DNA from: UBA6244 sp963676875
GTDB lineage: Bacteria > Bacteroidota > Bacteroidia > Bacteroidales > F082
DNA length: 64,000 nt
Assembly: GCA_963676875.1 (NCBI GenBank)
Contig: OY781436.1
Span: forward strand, 3,782,001-3,846,000
Direction of reading: 5' to 3'
This document shows, piece by piece, positions 27,160-36,694 of this stretch (position 1 is its first letter; the number at the start of each line of letters is the position of its first letter). The translations under genes were made by a program, and so were the position numbers. Below the pieces are notes generated by a model, which saw only the letters and a program-made list of their open reading frames with translations, ran no database searches and was not told the origin of the DNA.

Positions 27160-28539
27160 ATGGTTTCCCAAAAGCAGATCACCTCGGTAGTTATAGCTCA
27201 AAATGTTTTTTTTGACAGACAACACTCAAAAACCTATTATTTCCGTAAAAAGTCGTTGCTGAAATTAAGGGATGCCATCAGAAAATATGAACCTGAAATA
27301 AGCAAGGCCTTATATGCCGACCTCCACAAATCAGAATTTGAAGCCTATGCTACCGAAATTGGTTTTGTCCTCGAAGAAATTTCTTATCACCTGAAAAACT
27401 TGAAAAAGTGGATGAAAGCTGAACGCATGCCTTCGGGTCTGGCGTCTTTTCCTTCCAAGTCAAGGTTGATGAGCGAGCCTTTGGGCAGGGTGCTCATAAT
27501 TGCTCCATGGAACTATCCCTTCCAGTTAATTATGGCCCCTTTGGTTGGTGCCATCAGTGCCGGGAATACGGTTATCCTTAAGCCTTCAGAAATATCTGTC
27601 AATACATCAAAACTTATTGCAAAAATAATAGGCGAAATCTTTCTCCCAGAGCATGTGGCTGTATTTGAGGGAGATGCATCGGTCACCCAAGAGTTGCTCA
27701 AACTGAAACTCGATCATATTTTCTTTACCGGAAGTCCACGTGTTGGAAAAATCGTGATGCAGGAAGCTGCGAAGCAATTGATACCGGTTACATTGGAACT
27801 TGGAGGCAAAAGTCCTTGCATTGTGGATGAGACGGTGAACATCAAATTGGCAGCCAAACGAATTATATGGGGAAAGTTGCTCAATGCAGGACAAACATGT
27901 ATTGCTCCGGATTATTTGCTGGTTCATCACAAGATTAAGCTTCAGTTGTTGGAGGCACTTTCCGAAGCTATTACTCAGTTTTATGGTCAGAATCCTGAAA
28001 CGTCTGGAGAATATCCACGTATTATTTCCCGGGCAAATGCCGTTCGCTTAGAATCGTTGATGGAAGGTGCCATTGTTTTTCGGGGTGGAAAGGTGGACGT
28101 GGACAGCCGTTATGTGGAGCCCACCATATTGGTGGATGTAGATCCTGATTCTCAGGTGATGCAACAGGAAATTTTTGGTCCCATCCTGCCTGTGCTAACC
28201 TATAATGAAACGCCGGAAATCATTCGGTTTATCAATGGTCGGCATAAACCCTTGGCTTTGTATTGTTTTTCTGAAAATCGTGAGTTTATCCGACGGGTGC
28301 TCAATGAAATACCTGCCGGAGGTGTTACCATCAACGACACGCTGATGCACATTGCCAATAATCGCCTTCCTTTTGGCGGGATTGGTAATAGTGGTATGGG
28401 GCACTATCATGGAAAATACTCCTTCGACCTCTTTTCACATAAAAAGTCCGTTCTGGTTAGGGGCACCTGGATGGATGTACCCTTGCGGTATGCTCCTTTT
28501 AGAAATAAATTGAAGTACATCAAATGGATCATGAAGTAG
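27160..28539 (+). CDS. Aldehyde dehydrogenase family protein
   Basis: An NAD(P)-dependent enzyme that oxidises aldehydes to acids. It resembles the class 3 / fatty aldehyde group: 459 residues, PWNYPFQLIMAPLVGAISAG near residue 111, catalytic glutamate in LELGGKSP, and nucleophile Cys247 in NAGQTCIAPDY. The C-terminal basic tail (RNKLKYIKWIMK) may associate with membranes, as in fatty aldehyde dehydrogenases. It lies inside the probable operon with DUF368 and aroE. Its substrate is not indicated by the neighbours; lipid-derived aldehydes are a reasonable guess. Confidence 0.92.
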   Translation: MVSQKQITSVVIAQNVFFDRQHSKTYYFRKKSLLKLRDAIRKYEPEISKALYADLHKSEFEAYATEIGFVLEEISYHLKNLKKWMKAERMPSGLASFPSKSRLMSEPLGRVLIIAPWNYPFQLIMAPLVGAISAGNTVILKPSEISVNTSKLIAKIIGEIFLPEHVAVFEGDASVTQELLKLKLDHIFFTGSPRVGKIVMQEAAKQLIPVTLELGGKSPCIVDETVNIKLAAKRIIWGKLLNAGQTCIAPDYLLVHHKIKLQLLEALSEAITQFYGQNPETSGEYPRIISRANAVRLESLMEGAIVFRGGKVDVDSRYVEPTILVDVDPDSQVMQQEIFGPILPVLTYNETPEIIRFINGRHKPLALYCFSENREFIRRVLNEIPAGGVTINDTLMHIANNRLPFGGIGNSGMGHYHGKYSFDLFSHKKSVLVRGTWMDVPLRYAPFRNKLKYIKWIMK

Positions 28540-28560
28540 CCAAACTCAAATAGAAATAAA

Positions 28561-29472
28561 TTGATGAAAGAATACCTGATATATTTATTAAAAGGCATAG
28601 CCGTAGGGGTGGCCAACGTAATTCCCGGAGTTTCGGGTGGTACCATTGCCCTGATTACAGGCATTTTTGAACGATTGATCAACTCACTTAAATCCTTTGG
28701 GCTAACGGCCTTAAAGCTGTTGTTTACAGGTAAGTGGAAAGCGTTTGTTGAAAAAACCGATTTCTATTTTCTCATGAGTCTGATGGTTGGCGTTGTCTTG
28801 GCTATTGTGTCATTGGCCAAAATATTTGGTATTTTATTTGAAGATTATCCGGTTTATATCTGGTCGTTTTTCTTTGGGTTGATTCTGGCCTCGGTTTACT
28901 TCGTAGGCAAAACCGTCGAAAAATGGAATATCCCTGTTATTCTTACCTTTACGGTTGGCACCCTGATTGCCCTGATGTTTACATTTCTTACGCCTGCCAC
29001 AGAAAACAACAACTTTTTTTATCTGGTATTGTGCGGTGTAGTAGCTGTTTGTTCTATGATACTGCCGGGTTTGTCTGGCTCGTTTGTATTAATACTTATG
29101 GGGAACTATCAACTCGTTGCCATCGATGCCATCAATAACCGCGACTTGAGTATATTGCTTCCTGTTGCTTTGGGAGCCGGCGTTGGTCTTGTGGCCTTTT
29201 CTCATCTGCTTTCATGGGTGTTCAAACGGTATAAAGATCAAACCATTGCAGGTCTTACGGGTTTTATTCTGGGGTCTTTGGGTGTTATCTGGCCTTGGAA
29301 AGATCCAATTATTCAACTTTTTGGAGAAAAGGAAAAAATTGTGGGTTACATCTATCAACTTCCGCATCTTAATTTGGAATTTGTTGTGGCCATTGCCTTG
29401 ATAATTCTAGGAATTGTAGCCATTGCCCTGATGGAGGGAAGCGCCAAGGAAGTTGAAAAAATAAAAGATTAA
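28561..29472 (+). CDS. DUF368 membrane protein, probable undecaprenyl-phosphate flippase (PopT-like)
   Basis: A 303-residue integral membrane protein. The internal repeat typical of DUF368 is clear: NVIPGVSGGTIALITGIFE near residue 20 and MILPGLSGSFVLILMGNYQ near residue 162. Characterised DUF368 proteins (PopT) return undecaprenyl phosphate from the outer to the inner leaflet of the cytoplasmic membrane for reuse in cell-wall and polysaccharide synthesis. Assigning that role here is by family only. It lies 8 bases upstream of aroE and 21 downstream of the aldehyde dehydrogenase. The grouping of TPR, DUF368 and aroE genes recurs in Bacteroidota. Confidence 0.88.
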   Translation: MMKEYLIYLLKGIAVGVANVIPGVSGGTIALITGIFERLINSLKSFGLTALKLLFTGKWKAFVEKTDFYFLMSLMVGVVLAIVSLAKIFGILFEDYPVYIWSFFFGLILASVYFVGKTVEKWNIPVILTFTVGTLIALMFTFLTPATENNNFFYLVLCGVVAVCSMILPGLSGSFVLILMGNYQLVAIDAINNRDLSILLPVALGAGVGLVAFSHLLSWVFKRYKDQTIAGLTGFILGSLGVIWPWKDPIIQLFGEKEKIVGYIYQLPHLNLEFVVAIALIILGIVAIALMEGSAKEVEKIKD

Positions 29473-29480
29473 TATCATTA

Positions 29481-30227
29481 ATGGAACTATACGGACTCAT
29501 TGGCAGGGGCTTATCGCATTCCTATTCACCAGATTTCTTTAATAAAAAATTTGCCCGAATGGATTTGGATGCCCAATACCGTCTGTTCGATTTGCCCCAT
29601 ATCGACGACCTTCCTGCACTCATCGATGAAAATCCTGATCTGGTGGGCCTAAATGTTACCATCCCTTACAAACAGTTGGTTTCGCCATTCCTGACAAATA
29701 TGGGCAATTGTGCCACTTATACCGGATCGGTGAATACCATTAAAATTGATCGGGGAGGAAAGAAACCCATACTAACAGGTTATAACACTGATATTATCGG
29801 TTTCGAAAAATCGCTTCTGGAACTCATTCACGGTCGAACCCAAATGAAAGCTTTGGTATTGGGAACAGGAGGGAGCGCACGGGCGGTTTGGTATGTATTG
29901 CGCAAATTGGGTGTGTTTTTTTACGCAGTTACGCGTACGCCGCAGAAAATAAATCAGTTGGGTTATCATTGGATAGATGGTACCACCATGGCTGATTATC
30001 AGCTGATTATCAATACCACTCCCCTGGGCATGTTTCCCAACATCCAAACTTGTCCCGACATTCCTTATCATTTGCTCACGCCCAACCATTTACTGTTCGA
30101 TTTGGTGTACAATCCCGAAGAAACGCTGTTCTTGCAAAAAGGCAAAAAGCAAGGCGCCCAAACCATGGGTGGTCTCAAGATGCTTGAATATCAAGCCGAA
30201 GCTTCATGGAAAATTTGGAAGAGATAA
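29481..30227 (+). CDS. aroE: Shikimate dehydrogenase
   Basis: AroE reduces 3-dehydroshikimate to shikimate with NADPH in the aromatic amino acid pathway. The 248-residue protein is slightly short for the family (270-290). It keeps the start GLIGRGLSHSYSPDFFN, the catalytic lysine in NVTIPYKQLVSPF, the aspartate in GYNTDIIGFEKSL, the nucleotide loop VLGTGGSARAVWYVL, and LVYNPEETLFL plus GGLKMLEYQAEASW near the end. Last gene of the probable operon starting at 25.7 kb; it converges on gcvP. Confidence 0.95.
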   Translation: MELYGLIGRGLSHSYSPDFFNKKFARMDLDAQYRLFDLPHIDDLPALIDENPDLVGLNVTIPYKQLVSPFLTNMGNCATYTGSVNTIKIDRGGKKPILTGYNTDIIGFEKSLLELIHGRTQMKALVLGTGGSARAVWYVLRKLGVFFYAVTRTPQKINQLGYHWIDGTTMADYQLIINTTPLGMFPNIQTCPDIPYHLLTPNHLLFDLVYNPEETLFLQKGKKQGAQTMGGLKMLEYQAEASWKIWKR

Positions 30228-30265
30228 CCGAAGTTACCCCTTCCAATTGATGAGTTGGTTGTTCT

Positions 30266-33148
30266 TTAGTCGGTATATTCACTCAATGGCAAACAGGTAC
30301 AGAGGTTTCTGTCGCCATAAGCATCGTCAATTTTAGATACGGGCGTAAAATATTTGTTGTCGCGAACCCATTCCAACGGATAAGCGGCCTGCTCGCGTGT
30401 ATAGGGCATATTCCATTCGTTGTTGATCAACATGGCAGCAGTATGTGGTGCGTTTACAACCACGTTGTTGTGCTTTTCGACCTGACCTTCTTCAATTTCC
30501 CTGATCTCGTTGCGGATACTTTTCATGGCTTCAATGAAATAATTCATCTCCGAAAGGGGTTCGCTTTCAGTAGGTTCCACCATCAGTGTACCGTGAACGG
30601 GAAAAGCTACCGTAGGAGCATGGAATCCGTAATCCATCAAACGTTTGGCAATGTCAATCACCTGAACTTCGGCAGTTTTGCTGAATTGATTACAATCCAG
30701 GATCATTTCATGTCCCACGAACCCATTCACACCACGGTATAAGATGGGAAAATCGTCTTTCAACTCATTCATCATGTAGTTGGCATTCAGGATGGCCATT
30801 TTGGTGGCATCTCTCAGACCTTCGCTGCCCAGCATTTTAAGGTAGCCATAGGAAATGAGAAGAACGAGCGCACTTCCGTAAGGCGCAGAAGCCACGGCAC
30901 AAATACCTTGTTCGCCACCGGTTTTCTGGTACAGATGTCCTGGCAGGAAGGGTTTCAAATGCTCAGCCACGCCAATGGGACCCACTCCCGGACCACCACC
31001 ACCGTGGGGAATGGCAAATGTTTTGTGCAGGTTGAGGTGACATACATCGGCACCGATAAAGCCGGGGCTGGTGATGCCTACCTGTGCATTCATGTTGGCA
31101 CCGTCCATATACACCTGTCCGCCGTAATGGTGAATAAGGTCAACCACTTCGCGGATGCTTTCTTCAAACACGCCATGGGTAGAGGGGTAGGTGACCATGA
31201 TGGCTGCCAGATTATCTTTGTGCAGTTCGGCCTTAGCTTTCAGGTCGTCCATGTCGATGTTGCCATTGTCGGCGGTTTTCACCACAACCACTTCCATGCC
31301 GGCCATGATGGCGCTGGCTGGGTTGGTTCCGTGTGCCGAAGCAGGAATCAGGCAAATGGTGCGGTGCTGTTGACCAATTTTTTCCAGATAAGCCTTTATT
31401 ACGAGCAGACCGGTATATTCTCCGGCAGCACCCGAGTTGGGTTGAAATGATAAACCGGCGAATCCCGTGACCTTGCACAGAATTTCGGTCATTTCATCGA
31501 TAATTTGTAAATATCCTTCTGCCTGATTGGCCGGTACAAATGGGTGAATATCTGTGAATTCGGGCCAACTGATGGGCATGAGTTCGGAGGCGGCATTTAG
31601 TTTCATGGTACACGAACCCAGCGGAATCATCGAACGGTTGAGCGCGATATCTTTATTTTCCAGACGTTTCATGTAGCGCATCATGTCGGTTTCTGAATGA
31701 TAGCTGTTGAAAACGGCATGTTCCATAAACGACGACTTCCTGATCATGGATTCCGGAAGGTTGTCGGTGGCATGATTTTCAGCGGGTTGTATCTGGAAGG
31801 TAAAGGTTTCTTGCTGGGCTGCTTTGGCCAGAATGGCACAAATCAGAGCCAAATCTTCTGCATTGGTTGTTTCATCCAGACTTATTCCAATGTGTTTTTT
31901 GTCGTCGAAATACCTGAAATTAACGCCATGATTCTGCGACACTTCCTTGATGGTTTCAATTGATGCCGATTCAGGAATGGCTACATAAAGGGTATCGAAG
32001 AAATTGGTGTTTAGTTGCTGATAACCAATGGATTCGATAGCAGAGGCCAAGTCAACGGCAAGTCCGTGTATTTGCAATGCAATGCGTTTTATTCCGTCTT
32101 TTCCGTGATATGCGCCATACATGCCGGCCATAATCGCCAACAGCGCTTGTGCTGTACATATATTGGAGGTGGCTTTTTCGCGTTTGATATGTTGTTCACG
32201 GGTTTGGAGGGCCATTCTCAGGGCTTCGTCGCCGTTTTTGTCCTTCGACACCCCGATGATTCTTCCGGGAATGTTTCGTTTGTATTGGTCGGTGGTGGCA
32301 AAAAATGCGGCATGAGGTCCGCCAAATCCCATGGGTACGCCAAAGCGTTGGGTGGAACCGAAAACCACGTCGGCACCCCAATCGCCGGGAGGGGTTAACA
32401 AGGCCAGGCTCATCAGGTCGGAACCAACTGCCACAGGGATTTGTTTTTCTTTGGCTTGGGCGATAATTTGGCTGAAGTCAAAAATATCTCCCTTTTGATC
32501 AGGATATTGAACCAAACATCCAAATACTTCGTCCGTAAATTCAAAATCACTTCTGTCTACAATCACCAAGTCAATGTTTTTTTGGCTGGCACGGGCTTTG
32601 AGTACCGCAATGGTTTGTGGGAAAACGGCACAACTGACCAAAAATTTGTTGGCATTGCTTTTCACTTTTGCTCTGGGTCTTGAGGCATGAAACATCAGCA
32701 TGGCTTCGGCGGCAGCGGTACCTTCGTCGAGGAGGGATGCGTTGGCCATGGGCATGCCTGTAAGGTCGGAAACCATGGTCTGGAAATTCAGCAACGCTTC
32801 CAAACGACCCTGTGAGATCTCAGCCTGATACGGAGTGTAGGAGGTGTACCAACCCGGATTTTCGAAAATATTGCGCAGTATCACGGGAGGCACAATCGTG
32901 TTATAATAACCTAATCCGATGTACGACTTAAAGACTTTATTTTTTTTCGACAGCTTCCGCACGTGGTTAAGGTATTCATATTCGCTCATGGCCGGTACAT
33001 TGCCCAGTCCTTCAGGTAGGAAAATATTGGCAGGAACGGTTTTCTCGATCAGCTCATTCATGGAATTTAATCCCAGTTTTTTTAACATGAATGATACCTC
33101 ATGTTCGCGGGGACCGTTGTGTCGATTGATAAATTGATTTGAGATCAT
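30266..33148 (-). CDS. gcvP: Glycine dehydrogenase (decarboxylating), P-protein
   Basis: GcvP decarboxylates glycine with pyridoxal phosphate and passes the aminomethyl group to lipoylated H-protein. The 960-residue single-chain form is present rather than the split gcvPA/gcvPB. The N-terminal half begins FINRHNGPREHEVSFMLKKL. The catalytic half has IPLGSCTMKLNAASEL and the PLP lysine in HLNLHKTFAIPHGGGGPGVG. A TACTTTTG -7 box lies at 33219-33226 on the minus strand, about 70 bases upstream of the start. gcvT is 25 kb away on the other strand. Confidence 0.97.
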   Translation of the reverse strand: MISNQFINRHNGPREHEVSFMLKKLGLNSMNELIEKTVPANIFLPEGLGNVPAMSEYEYLNHVRKLSKKNKVFKSYIGLGYYNTIVPPVILRNIFENPGWYTSYTPYQAEISQGRLEALLNFQTMVSDLTGMPMANASLLDEGTAAAEAMLMFHASRPRAKVKSNANKFLVSCAVFPQTIAVLKARASQKNIDLVIVDRSDFEFTDEVFGCLVQYPDQKGDIFDFSQIIAQAKEKQIPVAVGSDLMSLALLTPPGDWGADVVFGSTQRFGVPMGFGGPHAAFFATTDQYKRNIPGRIIGVSKDKNGDEALRMALQTREQHIKREKATSNICTAQALLAIMAGMYGAYHGKDGIKRIALQIHGLAVDLASAIESIGYQQLNTNFFDTLYVAIPESASIETIKEVSQNHGVNFRYFDDKKHIGISLDETTNAEDLALICAILAKAAQQETFTFQIQPAENHATDNLPESMIRKSSFMEHAVFNSYHSETDMMRYMKRLENKDIALNRSMIPLGSCTMKLNAASELMPISWPEFTDIHPFVPANQAEGYLQIIDEMTEILCKVTGFAGLSFQPNSGAAGEYTGLLVIKAYLEKIGQQHRTICLIPASAHGTNPASAIMAGMEVVVVKTADNGNIDMDDLKAKAELHKDNLAAIMVTYPSTHGVFEESIREVVDLIHHYGGQVYMDGANMNAQVGITSPGFIGADVCHLNLHKTFAIPHGGGGPGVGPIGVAEHLKPFLPGHLYQKTGGEQGICAVASAPYGSALVLLISYGYLKMLGSEGLRDATKMAILNANYMMNELKDDFPILYRGVNGFVGHEMILDCNQFSKTAEVQVIDIAKRLMDYGFHAPTVAFPVHGTLMVEPTESEPLSEMNYFIEAMKSIRNEIREIEEGQVEKHNNVVVNAPHTAAMLINNEWNMPYTREQAAYPLEWVRDNKYFTPVSKIDDAYGDRNLCTCLPLSEYTD

Positions 33149-33302
33149 GGTGTAATGTTAACTAATGAATTGAATGATAACAGTTTAATATGTACATCGA
33201 ATGTTCGATTTACAAGTACAAAAGTAGGAATCTTATTTCAGTTTTAGAACGTTTTTTAGGAAAGATGTGTTAAAAAATTCACAATAAAATAGATCCTTTG
33301 GG

Positions 33303-33339
33303 AAAAAGAAAAAGGGAGGTCATACCATGACCTCCCTTT
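33303..33339 (-). terminator. Terminator of the membrane pyrophosphatase gene
   Basis: A 13-bp perfect stem (AAAGGGAGGTCAT at 33311-33323, ATGACCTCCCTTT at 33327-33339) with loop ACC. On the minus strand it is followed by TTTCTTTTTCC. It lies 20 bases beyond the stop codon. Confidence 0.85.
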
Positions 33340-33359
33340 AACATAAAACAGTATCAAGT

Positions 33360-35801
33360 CTAGTTTCTGATTCTCATTTTGTAGAATGATCTGTAAACGA
33401 AATAAAGCGCTACGGCCAGAAAACCGAGTCCAAAATAAAGTGCTACATCGCGGAAGGAAGGCGAAATGGCAATTTCCATGGCCAGTAAACCGAACAAGGT
33501 AGTAAACTTGATGATGGGGTTAAGGGCAACCGAAGAGGTGTCTTTAAATGGATCACCAACGGTATCACCTACTACGGAGGCAGCATGTAAATCGGTGCCT
33601 TTTTCCTGCATGTCCACTTCGATTACTTTTTTGGCATTGTCCCATGCACCGCCTGCATTGGCCATAAAAATGGCTTGATACAAACCGAAGAAGGCAATGG
33701 AGATAAGGTAGCTTACAAATAATGAAACGGGCGCTGCAGCCAACAGCTTGTCGGCATCACTCATACCCAAAGTAAGTCCGATGGGCGCAGACAAGAAAGC
33801 AAAAGCCAGGGCAAACGAGAAGATAGCGATGAAGATGTTGAGCATTCCCTTTTGGGCGTAAGTAGTACAAATTTTTACCACTTCCTTTGATTTGGCTACG
33901 TCAGCCTTCTTGGGTGCGTTGGGGTCGAGGTTGATGTTGTCTTTGATATATGCAACGGCACGGCTGGCGCCGGTGGTCACGGCCTGGATACTGGCTCCTG
34001 AGAACCAATAAATAACAGCGCCACCCAACAAAAATCCAAAAATGGTGAAGGGATTTAATAAATTGAGAATTTCCTCGGGTTTGATTTGCAAGGAGTGTTC
34101 AATCACCAAAATCAAAGCAAAAATCATGGTGGTGGCTCCCACAACCGCGGTACCAATCAACACGGGTTTGGCAGTGGCTTTAAACGTATTACCTGCGCCA
34201 TCATTGGCCTCGAGGTAGTATTTCGACTTTTCAAAATCAGGAGTAAAGCCAAAGTCTCTTTCAATTTCGGCAGTCACTTCCTTTTTGTTTTCTTCAATCA
34301 ACGAAAGTTCGTAAATAGATTGGGCATTGTCGGTTACAGGTCCGTAACTGTCAACGGCAATGGTTACCGGCCCCATGCCCAACATACCAAAGGCCACCAG
34401 ACCGAAAGCAAAAATGGAGGGGTATATCATGATGTCGCCAAGTCCGTATTTGGAGGCTTCGTATCCGATGAACATCAGGAGGAAGAAAACCATGCCTTGC
34501 CAGAAGGCGCTGAAGTTACCGGCTACCAAACCTGAAAGGATATTCAGTGAGGCACCACCTTCTTTGGAGGCTTCCACTACTTCATTTACGTGGATAGATT
34601 TTGGACTGGTAAACAGTTTGGTGAATTCAGGAATGAGCGCAGCACCCAATGTTCCGGCACTAATAATGATGGACAATGGAATCCAGAGTTTTCCTCCGTG
34701 GATGTCGCCAATGAGGTAGTAGCTGGCGGCAAAAGTAACAACCATGGAAAGTATAGAGGTAATCCAAACAAGGTTAGTAAGTGGCTTTTCAAAATCGAGG
34801 TCGTCCGATTTGGCATATTTTGCATGAGTCAGGGCGCCATTAATCCAGAAGGAAACAATGGAGGTGATAATCATTAAAATACGCATCACAAAAATCCATA
34901 CCAACAATTGAATTTGCAATTCTGTTTTGGTGATGGCCAAAAGAATAAAGGAAATAAGTGCCACACCGGTTACGCCGTAAGTTTCAAATCCGTCGGCAGT
35001 TGGGCCGACAGAGTCTCCGGCGTTGTCGCCCACACAGTCGGCAATGGTACCGGGGTTACGGGGATCGTCTTCACCAATTTTGAAGATAACCTTCATTAAG
35101 TCAGATCCAATGTCGGCAATTTTGGTGAAAATACCACCGGCAATACGTAGTGCAGAGGCTCCCAACGATTCGCCAATGGCAAACCCGATGAAGCTGGCGC
35201 CTGCAAATTCACCCGGAACAAACATCAAAATAATAAGCATCATGATGAGTTCCAGTGAAATCAACACCACACCAATACTCATACCGGCGTTCAGGGGAAT
35301 GTTCAACAGTTTAATGGGTTTTCTTTCCAAAGAAGCAAACGCCATGCGGGAGTTGGCCAGGGTATTCATCCTGATACCAAACCATGCCACTCCGTACGAA
35401 CCAAGTATCCCCAGGATGGTCCATCCCAAAATCATTAACACGCCCGGCACACCAAAAAGGTTTTCGCCATTGGCATCCTTCGAAAGGAATCCAAAATAAA
35501 AGGCAACAGCGGTGCCGATAAATGCAAAAAGGATCAGAATGAACTTACCTTGTTGAATTAAATAGGTTTTGGAGGTTTGGAAAATAACCTCTGCCACGTC
35601 GAGCATCGACTTGTGCGCTTTGATTTTTTTTACCTGAACAAACTGATACAAACCAAAAAGCATCCCGGCAATGGTAATCAGGAAGCCCCAGTAAAGGATG
35701 TTCTGATCTTTGATTCCTTCAGGAACCTTCAGGTCGGCTTCGCTGGCAGAGGCCAAAAAAGGTACTGCAAACAAGGCCATTAACGATAGAATTTTCTTCA
35801 T
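33360..35801 (-). CDS. hppA: Membrane-bound, ion-translocating pyrophosphatase
   Basis: The 813-residue enzyme couples pyrophosphate hydrolysis to pumping of sodium and/or protons. It has about 16-17 membrane helices, the active-site motif DDPRNPGTIADCVGDNAGD near residue 250 and the C-terminal SVVGDTVGDPFKDTSSVALN. The first 20 residues look like a cleavable signal (MALFAVPFLASASEA). It carries a Bacteroidota-type insertion of about 30 residues (around 485-515). The potassium-dependence site reads AGNTFKATAKP: lysine as in potassium-independent enzymes, but alanine where these have threonine, and AKP in place of GKG. Ion specificity therefore cannot be read off simply. Monocistronic, with its own terminator. 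Confidence 0.95.
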   Translation of the reverse strand: MKKILSLMALFAVPFLASASEADLKVPEGIKDQNILYWGFLITIAGMLFGLYQFVQVKKIKAHKSMLDVAEVIFQTSKTYLIQQGKFILILFAFIGTAVAFYFGFLSKDANGENLFGVPGVLMILGWTILGILGSYGVAWFGIRMNTLANSRMAFASLERKPIKLLNIPLNAGMSIGVVLISLELIMMLIILMFVPGEFAGASFIGFAIGESLGASALRIAGGIFTKIADIGSDLMKVIFKIGEDDPRNPGTIADCVGDNAGDSVGPTADGFETYGVTGVALISFILLAITKTELQIQLLVWIFVMRILMIITSIVSFWINGALTHAKYAKSDDLDFEKPLTNLVWITSILSMVVTFAASYYLIGDIHGGKLWIPLSIIISAGTLGAALIPEFTKLFTSPKSIHVNEVVEASKEGGASLNILSGLVAGNFSAFWQGMVFFLLMFIGYEASKYGLGDIMIYPSIFAFGLVAFGMLGMGPVTIAVDSYGPVTDNAQSIYELSLIEENKKEVTAEIERDFGFTPDFEKSKYYLEANDGAGNTFKATAKPVLIGTAVVGATTMIFALILVIEHSLQIKPEEILNLLNPFTIFGFLLGGAVIYWFSGASIQAVTTGASRAVAYIKDNINLDPNAPKKADVAKSKEVVKICTTYAQKGMLNIFIAIFSFALAFAFLSAPIGLTLGMSDADKLLAAAPVSLFVSYLISIAFFGLYQAIFMANAGGAWDNAKKVIEVDMQEKGTDLHAASVVGDTVGDPFKDTSSVALNPIIKFTTLFGLLAMEIAISPSFRDVALYFGLGFLAVALYFVYRSFYKMRIRN

Positions 35802-36050
35802 AATGAAAGTAATTATTTTAGGTAAAACGTATAATTCAATCGATTGCGAAAGCGTTGGCTAAAATAGAAATAATCATTTAATCTCTGTAATTATTTTTAA
35901 CTTTGTGCAAAATTGATTGTTTGGACTAAATTCTACGAAAGTTCCTTACATTTGAAGTCCGAAAAAGTCCGTGGCATTAAGGTCAGGATTTGGTTGTTAA
36001 ATTTGTAGCTGCCCATGGTGGGCAGAGGTTTACTAAGGTTTATTTTCAGC

Positions 36051-36659
36051 ATGAAAAAAAAGAAGCTCGAAATAGTGGGAATGTCATATAGTCAATCGCA
36101 AACAGGTGCTTACGCCCTTATTTTGGGAGCACCCGGAGAAAAGCGGCGGTTGCCCATTATCATTGGGGGAGCTGAGGCTCAATCAATTGCCATGGAACTG
36201 GAAAAAATGAAGCCCGCCCGTCCATTAACTCACGACTTATTCAAAAATTTTGCTGATCATTTCATGATTACCATCAAAGAGGTGCTGATCAACAAATTTG
36301 AAGAGGGTATTTTTTATTCGGTGTTGGTGTGCGACAATCTGGGCATAATCACCGAAATAGATAGTCGTACTTCGGATGCCGTGGCTCTGGCACTGCGTTT
36401 CGACTGTCCCATTTATGTCAATGAAGATATCCTGGAAGAAGCCGGCATCGTGATGGACGATGACCCCATGGGTGACGACCCCGAAGCAGAGGAATTGGCG
36501 CCCACCAGAAAAAAGCCCGTAAAAAAAGCTCCCAAAGGCAAATACGCCGTTTATTCAGATGACCAGCTCAACGATATGCTCAAAATAGCCATCGAAAAGG
36601 AAAACTACGAAGAGGCCTCACTCATTCGAGATGAGTTGGAGAAAAGAAAAAAATCCTAA
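36051..36659 (+). CDS. DUF151 bifunctional nuclease-like protein with C-terminal UVR motif
   Basis: A 202-residue protein. The DUF151 (bifunctional nuclease) domain covers about residues 1-140 (YALILGAPGEKRRLPIIIGG, then RTSDAVALALRFDCPIYV). A Lys/Pro-rich linker (PTRKKPVKKAPKGK) leads to a UvrB/UvrC-interaction (UVR) motif at the C-terminus (LKIAIEKENYEEASLIRDEL). The UVR tail suggests contact with nucleotide excision or Clp/McsA-type partners; that is inference. The start at 36051 is chosen over an upstream codon at 36015, whose product would add 12 residues before the conserved KKLEIVGMSYS. Upstream -7-like boxes occur at 35898-35905 and 35947-35954. Confidence 0.87.
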   Translation: MKKKKLEIVGMSYSQSQTGAYALILGAPGEKRRLPIIIGGAEAQSIAMELEKMKPARPLTHDLFKNFADHFMITIKEVLINKFEEGIFYSVLVCDNLGIITEIDSRTSDAVALALRFDCPIYVNEDILEEAGIVMDDDPMGDDPEAEELAPTRKKPVKKAPKGKYAVYSDDQLNDMLKIAIEKENYEEASLIRDELEKRKKS

Positions 36660-36694
36660 AGAAATCAATAATTTCCGTTGATATTTCTACTTAA

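Noticed and set aside
30908..31450. Plus-strand frame of 180 codons opposite gcvP
   Set aside because: Shadow of the conserved gcvP coding sequence; no independent evidence of coding.
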